Part shown: positions 56,278 to 64,000 of the stretch, piece by piece
How the letters are laid out: every line of letters begins with the position of its first letter
Numbering within the stretch: the first letter of the stretch is position 1
NCBI GenBank assembly: GCA_028532985.1
Contig: JANCIK010000001.1
Coordinates: forward strand, 3,410,001 to 3,474,000
Direction of reading: 5' to 3'
Source of the DNA: Stropharia rugosoannulata
Taxonomy: Eukaryota; Basidiomycota; Agaricomycetes; Agaricales; Strophariaceae
DNA: 64,000 nt
The notes under the pieces: model-generated
Database searches by the model: none
What the model was told of the DNA's origin: nothing
The model's input: only the letters and a program-made list of their open reading frames with translations
Position numbers and translations under genes: made by a program

Positions 56278-56364
56278 GGTGGTAAAAGGACAAGAAAAGG
56301 TAGAGGTCAATTTTTTCGCGTTGCGTGTCTAGCTTTGCCGGCCGGGTATAACCGTAAAAGCACT

Positions 56365-56381
56365 TTCCAGAATGATCCACG
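56365..56381. promoter_or_regulatory. Heat-shock-element-like site TTCCAGAA with adjacent CACGTG
   Basis: TTC-CA-GAA at 56365-56372 is the inverted pair of HSF units; a third, imperfect unit (ATC) follows in 5-bp phase. A CACGTG E-box lies immediately beyond (about 56378-56383). It is about 90 bp upstream of the Hsp70 ATG. Pattern match only. Confidence 0.4.
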
Positions 56382-56383
56382 TG

Positions 56384-56909
56384 TGAGAAAATGACTCTAA
56401 TGATTATGTAATAAGGGTCTACGACCGTCCCGACTTGACCACACCTCTGCCAGTGCTACGAGCTGTAGAATAAAATCTGTGAGACGCTCTGGAAGACGAA
56501 ACTGTTGTTTTTTTTGTTTGTTAAGCCAGGCTTTGGACGTTACCCAGACACGGCTTACGCGGTCCGCAGAGTTCACCCAGAAATCAGTCTCCAGTCGCAA
56601 ATAACAAAGATTTTACGTATTAACAGGCAACCAGAGTGAAATACCGGTGTTTGTGGGACGAATGGATGTCCTGTAACCTCCCTACTTACATACAAACTAA
56701 AGCCGCTGCAGGCCGCTGCACCGGCGCCTGTCCGGAGGCGACGCGGGTGCAATTAAATTTCTGAAAAAGGAAATGCGAAGGCACATAATGTCACCGGCCG
56801 CGGGGTAGCCGGTGTCCGAGTAAATATGTTACCAGTTCATGATTGTGGCGGATGCCTATGAACGCTCGTTCCCATTCCTCTCGTTCTCCTCTATCATCAT
56901 CCCTCAGCC
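56384..56909. other. Divergent promoter region between Hsp70 and the APH-fold gene
   Basis: About 525 nt, with a GC-rich block (56700-56830) near the plus-strand gene. No open frame of note. Confidence 0.5.
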
Positions 56910-58427
56910 ATGTCGAGTAGTCAGAAGAAAGTCGGTGGTGCCTACGGAGAAGTTCGCGCCAACATCGATGTCGCCTCGCTGAACGCCTACCTCGCAAGGA
57001 GTACACCGAGCATCCACGCTCCTGTGCAAGTGAAGCAGTTCAAGGTCGGCGTGTATCGACTCATCCACGTATACTGACATGTCTAACAACGTACCATACA
57101 GCATGGACAGGTACGCACCCTTTCCGCGAACGCAAGCAACACCCGTGTTCATTGAATGCACTTACTACCCCAGTCCAATCCCACCTACTTCCTCACCGAC
57201 GCCAAGTGAGTGGTCCCATAAATCTTCTTGCACAACATTAATCATGTCTACAGGAAGACCAAATACGTGCTGAGGAAGAAGCCCGCGGGGCAGCTCCTTT
57301 CACAAACAGCACACCAGGTCGAGCGCGAGTACACCATGCTTGCCGCACTACACAGCTACAACCGGCGTCCCACCACATCTCCGGAGCAACGCGTACCTGT
57401 CCCCGAGCCGATTATCCTCTGCGAGGACACAACCGTCCTGGGCACCCCGTTCTACATCATGGAATTCCTCGACGGCCGTATCTTCACAGATGGGCGCATG
57501 CCCGAACTGTCTTCCGTGCAAGATAAGCGCGAACTGTACGTTCGGCTCGCCTCATTTCATCGTGGCCCTCTGACATCATCGCAATATCTAGCTGGCTGGC
57601 TGCCGTTCGCGCTCTCGTAAAACTCAGTTCTATCTCCCCCGCCGACGTCGGGCTTGCGTCCTTCGGTCCCTCTACGCCGTACTTCCCGCGCCAAATTAAG
57701 TCGCTAACGCAAGTATCGAGAGCGCAAGCGGAAGCCGTGGACCTCGATACTGGGAAGAAGACGGGCGACATTCCTTTCTTCGAAGAAATAACCTCCTGGT
57801 TCCGCCAGAATCTTCCTGACGAATCCAAGACCGGTCTGCGCATCGTTCATGGAGATTACAAGCTGGATAACTTAATTTTCCACCCCACTGAGAACAGGGT
57901 TATTGGCATCCTGGATTGGGAACTGTGCACTCTCGGAAGTCCTGTCAGTAATAATATTAATTTCATTCAATTCATCCGCCACTTTATTGTTTATTGAATG
58001 ATACCTTATAGCTGGCAGACCTTGGCAATTTGACGCAGCCGTGGTCAATCGACGAGAACAGCTTCAAGGACAGAAAGTATTCTATGCTGGGATTCAAAAA
58101 TGACCCGACTGCTCCCATCTCATTGGAAGAACTCGAGCGCGAATATTGTAACCTGATTTCCCAACCATACCCCATTAAAGACATGATATTTGTCCGCAGT
58201 TGGATGCTTTTCCGAGTACGCATTTTCTCCACGCAGATCAATGAGTACCTAACATATGTTGTTAGTTGTCTATTATTTCTCAAGGCATCGCTGCACGGTA
58301 TGCTCGCCGTCAGGCAAGCTCAGAAAAGGCCCATCTTTATGTCATCGCTTTCCCAATTATCGGCGACTTGGCATTGCGGGTATTGAAAGACGAAGGAATT
58401 TCCTTCTCACCCAAAGTGAAGCTTTAA
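56910..58427 (+). CDS. APH/choline-kinase-fold protein related to the N-terminal domain of ACAD10/ACAD11
   Basis: Phosphotransferase-fold protein; animal ACAD10/11 carry this domain ahead of an acyl-CoA dehydrogenase and use it on 4-hydroxyacyl-CoAs, whereas here it stands alone. ATG at 56910 ([20 protein letters not shown]). Motifs: [18 protein letters not shown] and [20 protein letters not shown] with the ATP-binding lysine pattern. Next are [35 protein letters not shown], an intron inside [19 protein letters not shown], the catalytic loop [20 protein letters not shown], metal-binding [20 protein letters not shown] and the C-terminal helices [18 protein letters not shown]. It ends FSPKVKL, stop at 58425-58427. 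Six or so exons. It is convergent with the hydrolase gene, 200 bp apart. Substrate unknown. Confidence 0.85.
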
Positions 58428-58628
58428 TTTCCAGTGTAGCATTATACTCTACCATATATCTCCTCAATACCTCTGTAACCAATCATATCACAGTGATCCG
58501 CTCTCATACACAGTACATACGAATCCGCCGCATATCATTTCACTGGTTGTATATCTATTAAAACAAACTTATTTACACAAATAAATATCTTAGGTCGCGT
58601 ATTTCGGACATTCCATCTCCAGACATTG

Positions 58629-61600
58629 TTATGAATGCACATCCTTAGTATTCTGTGAATGCGACTTCCACTTGCTGGTATCCCAGAACCTCAAACCAGC
58701 CAATCGAGTGCCCCTTCTGCGCGGTGCAGCCCCCTCGCTCTGCGTCTCCGACACCGAGCCCTCCGTGCCAGTACCACTCGCACGTTCTTCCCGTTCCGCT
58801 TCCTTCTCCTTCTCTTTCTCGTTCTCGTTCTGCGGCTCCGTCTCTGGCTCTTTCTTCCCGTTCCCATCTTTCCTCCTCCGCGCGCCCAGCCAATGTGTCT
58901 CCTTGCCAGGCGTGATGGTCAAGAAATTATTAACGACAGCCCACAAGTTGTTACCGCTGAGCACATGGTCAGGCCCCATGATAGCCTGGTCAGCGACCTC
59001 TGCGAGCTTGCGCGCCTCCTCTGTGTCGCGTCGCGCGACAATGCTGCTCGGGGGTGGCGCCTCGTCCGCGTCGAGCGCCCACGCCCACGCCCAGGTCGGG
59101 GTCTCCTTCGCCCGAGCGGGTTCCGTTACAACCCCTGCCTCCGGCCCTACAGTCCCACTCACACTTCCACCCCTCATTCCGACAGTGCTATGGCTGGCAG
59201 ACCCACCGACGAGTCTGCTGTCCCGTCTAAGCACCTGCTTGAGCACGCCCATGCGCTTAATCGTGTCCTGCTTCGCGCGCTGCAAGTTCCGCCGGCGCTG
59301 CTTTTCAATCTTCTCCGCCGTGTGTGCGAACTTCTTCTCGAATCGGGCTCGGTCACGGCGGTAGCGGTGCATCGTCTGCGCATTGAAGCGACCTACACTT
59401 TCTGCGGGGACCTGGAACGCGTCGAGCTCTGCCTCAGGTTCAAGTTGCGCAACGGTGCCAGTCGTTGACACTCGCTCGCGGATCATGCGCGTGGGCCAGT
59501 GCATGGGGTCCTATGAGATGTGAGTAGTTAGTGCACATACAATTGATCTTGCGGAGAGGTGAGCATACAGGTATATTATCGTACACCTCCACCTCGCCGG
59601 CATACCGCTCTGTTGGTTTAGGTTCGTCTACCAGAGGATCGATCATAAATCGCGGCCCGCCTACATCGCTCGACGCAACAGACGGCTTCGGTGTTCCATT
59701 CGCTGCTGTTGGTGGTAATGGTGGTGAGGCAGGTCCCCCTGCCTCGGACGTGGGTTCGGAGTGCACTTTCCCTGCTTGTCCAGCCCCAGTCACGTTTATC
59801 TGCTCGTCCTCTTGAAGCGCTTCTCGTATATTCTCTGAGCGGCTAATGGTTGACGGCGAGCGACGGAACATAAACCTACTGCTCGGCCGGGTCAGGGAGG
59901 CGGATATCGATCTCCGTATCGGGGGCGGCGAGTCCAGTTTATCCAGCTGCTGCTCTGACGAAGTCGGGGAAGCGGTCAGGCTGATTGCGGGTGGGCTGTG
60001 CATCAGTTCAGCGGCAAATGTAGGTGAGGTCGGTGAGGTGACCGTGGAGTGGGAGCCAATGCGCGTGTTTAGAGGCGCCTGCGGCAACATGGAGGAATTC
60101 TGTTTTGTTCCCATTGATTGCTTGAATCCGGCAAACAGAGACTGTCGTCGTGTCAGTTTCTTCTGCGGAGAGCTGGAGGATCCTTTCCTGGCGAGATTAT
60201 TGGGATTTGCAAGGGGCATTTTGGTGACAAATTTTGTGAAGCTAGCCATTGCTCTGAAGCAGAATTTAGCAGGGGTGCTAAATGAGAACAGAATGGGTAA
60301 TATATGCGGGCTGTCTGTACATGACTGTAAATGGTGTCTACAAAGGCGGAAACTGAGTATTTACCTTCATACACCTGTAAGTGTACAGGCGTAGGTTCCG
60401 ATCTACTTTCAATACCATCTAGAACTGGATACAGCTTGCGAATACGGTCTTCTACTGGGTACTTTTCAGGGTAAGCCGCCTTATGCGCCCTGGATGAATT
60501 TGTTAACACCAGTTTACTATGACAATTCAGTAATAAATACTCACGTATATATCACCTCATCGCGCAGTACTTCCTTATCTCCTGCAATGAATAACAGAGG
60601 GGGGAGACCTCCAAGGTATGAAAGCGCTGGGCTGACCAGAGGGTGCGCAAGTAGACTATTCGTGGCGTAAAAGTGCAGTTGCTCATTGACTTCTATAGTT
60701 TCACCAGACATTGAATCGAACACAGTCACTTTTTCTGGGTCTGCGCAGACCCCTCTGTCCAATAGAGGTGTGCTCGGAGATGCTAGGCCTTGGTCTTGGT
60801 TCTGGCTATCAATGGTAGAAACGGGATTGAAGGCCGGGGTATCGTCCGAACCGAGTGCCTGGCGGAGTCGGAAGCGGATAGACGCGTTGACGCGGTCTGA
60901 GATCTCCTCCGAAGGAGGGGGCCATAACGAACTCGGTTTATGAAAGGAAAGACCGGACTCCGGTATTATGTCCTACTAACTTTCTAGTTGACGAAGAAAA
61001 TGCAGTAAAGAGAATGCTTACCGTCGCTGTGTTGAGATGAACACTAGGGAATGAATGCGTCAAATCACACCATGGCGAGATTAAGACGCCACCGGCCGGC
61101 GCTGGTAGGCCACAGTCTCTGATAACCTGAAGCAAAGCTAACGAAAGCCCGCCGCCTGCTGAGTCCCCGGAGATGATGATGTGCTTGGGGTTCACTGCAC
61201 GGTGTACTGAGCCAGCAGGAGGGCGGATAAGGAAAAGATCTATATCATCCTAATGCATAAGCCTTCGCCCATGTGAGAAAAAGGGATATGTATACAAGCA
61301 GCTAACGCATCATGCAGTGCACATGGGAAGGGGTACTGAGGCGCAAGTCGATAATTGATGGCTACATGCACTCCACTTATTAATTCGTTTTAGTGCAACT
61401 GGGGTAGAAGACACACCGAATACACGGCCATTGATCTTGCGTGCAAGTCTCTGTATGCTGTATCTGTTCAGACAGGTCGGGATTCTGAGGGTATAGACTG
61501 AGTAAGGGAATGCAAACACACCTTTCCTGGTCAACGCTGCCAAAGTAGTACCCCCCTCCGTGTAGATAGAGAATGCAACGCATAGCGTCCATGTTCTTCT

Positions 61601-62367
61601 CATAGGCAGCTGAGTTGGCGCTATCACTCGAGCCAGGCGGCTCCACAACAGGCGGGATAGGCTCTGTCGAGGCGCGAGTTTCGCTTTGCTGTTTGTATCT
61701 CTTCTTTGCTTCTTGGTAGTCTTTCTTCGCGGTAATCCACTGCCCATCCACTCTGAGAAAAATGAGTGGGAGAAAACTGGCGAAGGATGTCACATACCCA
61801 TTGATTCCGCGGACCTGCCACCACTTGGTGCCGCCGACCAGGCGTTTAGCCATATCCTCACCTCCAAGGGCTTGTATTAGATACGGCGCCGCCTCATCAC
61901 AGGAAGCTATTGGAACAACTACACGGACAACGTGCGTCCATGGTGGCGATGGCGTGCGCGTATTTGAGAAACCTGATGATCCTTCAGCAAAAAAAAGAAG
62001 TGAAGCATATATCAACTCCCAACGTACTCTGGAGCTCCTCGACAGTATGCCTATAATCCAATCAGGTTGCAATCAGGGTCCGCAAAAAATAATAGGACAT
62101 GAAAGTACTTACAAGGTGGAAGCAGACAAGAACGACTGGCGGATTTGCGGTGTCAGTGCCGTCAGAGGGTTTGTAGATAAAGTGGCGGCATACCTTGATG
62201 ATGGCGAATGCCTCATGGTAAAGGACATCGTCTTGCTTCAAGCTTCCCCGCGCCTCTCCATCTTGGGTATCGTCCTTCACTCTATCAAAGTAATGTTTGA
62301 CGAGAACTTCCAGAACTGTGGGTCCAACCTTGAGGCCAACCTCCCGCGTTAACGAGTTTGAAAACAT
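58629..62367 (-). CDS. HSL-type alpha/beta-hydrolase (lipase/esterase) with a long basic, coiled C-terminal tail, about 12 exons
   Basis: One gene, although the open frames fall into two groups; they join through the exon DSPHILPILFSFSTPAKFCF leading to RAMASFTKFVTK. Start at 62367 (MFSNSLTREVGLKVGPTVLE); the GTG upstream is ignored. The oxyanion-hole motif is CILYLHGGGYYFGSVDQER and the nucleophile is HIIISGDSAGGGLSLALLQV (Ser of GDSAG). The acid region is LLFIAGDKEVLRDEVIYTAH, and the histidine lies in QVYEGEDSPHILPILFSFS. An insert of about 90 residues separates ISPWCDLTHSFPSVHLNT from the acid block. After the catalytic domain come about 480 residues of Ser/Pro-rich disorder, then DPMHWPTRMIRERVS and the basic coiled coil FAHTAEKIEKQRRRNLQRAK. 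The end is an EKEKEKEAEREERA stretch. Hydrolysis of neutral lipid or a small ester is inferred from the family. Confidence 0.85.
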
Positions 62368-62888
62368 GCTCCACAATACAGACTGGACAAGGACCGGCCT
62401 CACGTCGCAGGATATAATGAGGTATTACAGATACAGCGCGATGGAGCCGTCAGAAAAGTTACAGATACAGGGAGAAATAGTTTAGGTCAGCTGCAAGCCA
62501 GTTGCAGATATTTGCTAGCCGACATGATCAGATTCAGAACGGGTTTACATATGTTTAGCACAGCCCCCGCTCAGAACCGCTCCTAGCCGCTCATTCCGGC
62601 TCGCTTACTTTCTCTTACTTTGCGTTGGTCAAGCGTTGGTTAGATGTCTTGATCACAGGATGTACACCTTCCAATCATTCTAAAACTGTTTGCCAGCGTA
62701 CATAGAACTTGAACGAGTAAGGAGTGAGTTTTGACTTGGTTTTGACCTGTTTTTACCTCTCCAGCATGATGACGATGAGACGGTGAAGGGGCCTCAAGCT
62801 GGAATTACAATAATACCACGAGGCATTTGACGTGTATGAAATCCTCTCGCTCGACTGCTACGTCTAGCTGTACTCCACATAATTGACT
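62368..62888. other. Divergent promoter region, hydrolase and NACHT genes
   Basis: About 520 nt separating divergent starts. No repeat or open frame of note. Confidence 0.5.
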
Positions 62889-64000
62889 ATGCCTACCTCC
62901 ACTCCCCAATTTTTTGCGAACGCAAACGGAAATTGGAGTAATGTGTCCATACAAAACATACAAGGACACTACTACTACGGTGTCGGTGAGTTTTTCATCT
63001 TTCGTACGACCGTTGTTCAAATGATATGCGATGGATAGCAGATTCTGATTGGACCGGTATGCAGACAGTTCGGTACACATGAATGAATTGGACTAACATA
63101 TTACTGTGCTTTGACGATTAGAACTGAACTCAATGACATATGCGAGTAATGCTGGATACGATGCCACAAAGCGGTGTCTTTCTGGTACACGTACGGTTAT
63201 TATTGACGAACTCGAGGACTGGGCTCTTGGGAAGACCCGGGAACCCCGAGACCATCGCATGACTTGGCTTAACGGTGCAGCAGGGACTGGAAAATCATGC
63301 ATAGCGCATACCATCGCACTTCGACTCAAGCAGACTGGTAACTTAGGGTCCTTTATTGCTTTTCACAACTCCTATCTGTCTGAGAAACGTCACGAAAAGG
63401 TCTTCAGTACGATCGCTCGCGACTTGGCGGCACGTAACGTTGCATTCAGGAAGGCATTAGCGGAGACGCTCCGGAAGGAAGGCTGGCTTAGGTCAACGGA
63501 CATCATACAGCAATGGGAGAACTTGATTGTGCAGCCTGCGGTTCACTTACAGGACGATGGACCGATCTTGATAGTCATCGAAGCTCTAGATGAAAGTGGC
63601 GATCCCAATTCTCGGACCCATCTACTCTCCATCCTTGGATGTCGCTTGCAAGAACTTCCAGCAAACATCCGTATTCTTCTCGTATCACGGCCGTTGGACG
63701 ACATATCGGAAGCTCTGGAAGGAAATCCTATCATCCACTGCAAATATATGCACGACATCCCGAGATCGGAAACTAAACACGATATCCATATTTATATTTC
63801 TGCACAGCTGGCTCGCACAGGAAAACCCTTTTTCGACAGTAGCAAGATCCAAGCCCTAGTTAATCTGGCGGAAGGACTTTTCCAGTGGGCCTTTGTAGCC
63901 TGCGAGTTCATCAAGGGCACTGGCAAAATATCTAACCCAAAGCAGCGATACAACGTGCTCATCAGCTCTTCTGGCTCTACCGGTTTGACACAGCTGGATA
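62889..64000 (+). CDS. NACHT-domain STAND NTPase (fungal NLR-like), 5' part only, cut by the window end
   Basis: ATG at 62889: MPTSTPQFFANANGNWSNVS and IQNIQGHYYYGVG, the short leader with a VSIQNIQG-type motif seen at the front of many Agaricomycete NLR-like proteins. One intron (donor GTGAGT about 62986, acceptor ACGATTAG at 63119) leads to ELNSMTYASNAGYDATKRCL. The NACHT core has Walker A WLNGAAGTGKSCIAHTIALR, FIAFHNSYLSEKRHEKVF with STIARDL, Walker B ILIVIEALDESGDPNSRTHL and the sensor-like IRILLVSRPLDDIS, then LVNLAEGLFQWAFVACEFIK. Walker B has Glu where fungal NACHTs usually have Asp (IDALDE). The frame is open to the window edge, so C-terminal WD, ankyrin or TPR repeats, if any, lie beyond. 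Such proteins act in heterokaryon incompatibility or innate recognition; the role here is unknown. Confidence 0.85.

Noticed and set aside
58659..59468. 269-codon plus-strand frame near the end of the hydrolase gene
   Set aside because: Antisense shadow of the basic/acidic tail of the hydrolase, with no start context or motif.
1..64000. CRISPR arrays, insertion sequences, phage or plasmid features
   Set aside because: The sequence is a fungal nuclear genome; no direct-repeat/spacer pattern, transposase or terminal inverted repeats were seen.

Overview
The window is 64 kb of a filamentous basidiomycete nuclear genome, most likely an Agaricomycete. The evidence is gene structure (almost every gene is cut by short GT-AG introns of about 50-70 nt), compact spacing with convergent and divergent pairs, and family content: a Csc1/DUF221 channel, a UNC93-type transporter, an HSL-type hydrolase with a long basic tail, an ICL/PEP-mutase enzyme of the oxaloacetate-hydrolase type, and a NACHT STAND protein. 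No prokaryotic, viral or organellar genes, rRNA, convincing tRNA or CRISPR array was seen. All identifications come from reading translations by eye; no database search was possible.

Layout. 0.5-4.7 kb: Csc1-type mechanosensitive channel (-). 5.7-9.5 kb: NFKBIL1-like protein (-), a small conserved mitochondrial-type membrane protein (-) and a divergent mitochondrial-type protein (+). 11.2-13.3 kb: UNC93-like MFS transporter (+). 14.6-18.2 kb: NMN adenylyltransferase (-) and glutaryl-CoA dehydrogenase (-). 19.1-21.3 kb: ribosomal protein eL33 (-), divergent IMPACT-domain protein (+), and a phosphatidylserine-decarboxylase-like relic (+). 21.5-26.4 kb: Dal5/Tna1-type permease (-) and a GT-B type O-fucosyltransferase-like protein (+).

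26.4-41.6 kb is very different: about 15 kb whose only clear gene is a GC-rich bZIP regulator with a predicted membrane segment. Its flanks carry many simple repeats (TACA/GTAT tetramers, an ACTG array, a G-quadruplex motif, a telomere-like AACCT run). A few exon-like segments of unknown function are also present.

41.7-64 kb is dense again: GlcNAc-6-phosphate deacetylase (+), flavocytochrome b2-type dehydrogenase (+), ICL/PEPM-family lyase (-), TMEM70-like assembly protein (-), dynactin p25 (+), F-box protein (-), mitochondrial Hsp70 (-), APH/ACAD10-type kinase-fold protein (+), HSL-like hydrolase (-, one gene spanning 58.6-62.4 kb) and the 5' part of a NACHT protein (+) that runs off the right edge.

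The genes are not an operon or an obvious biosynthetic cluster. The commonest theme is mitochondrial and central metabolism: Hsp70, TMEM70, GCDH, NMNAT, hydroxy-acid dehydrogenase and oxaloacetate/oxalate-type chemistry. The most unusual observations are a GA-AG intron (or donor-site lesion) in GCDH, a 9-nt microexon carrying the haem-ligating histidine of the flavocytochrome together with a C-terminal PKL peroxisomal-type tripeptide, and the membrane-tethered bZIP in its repeat-rich gene desert.
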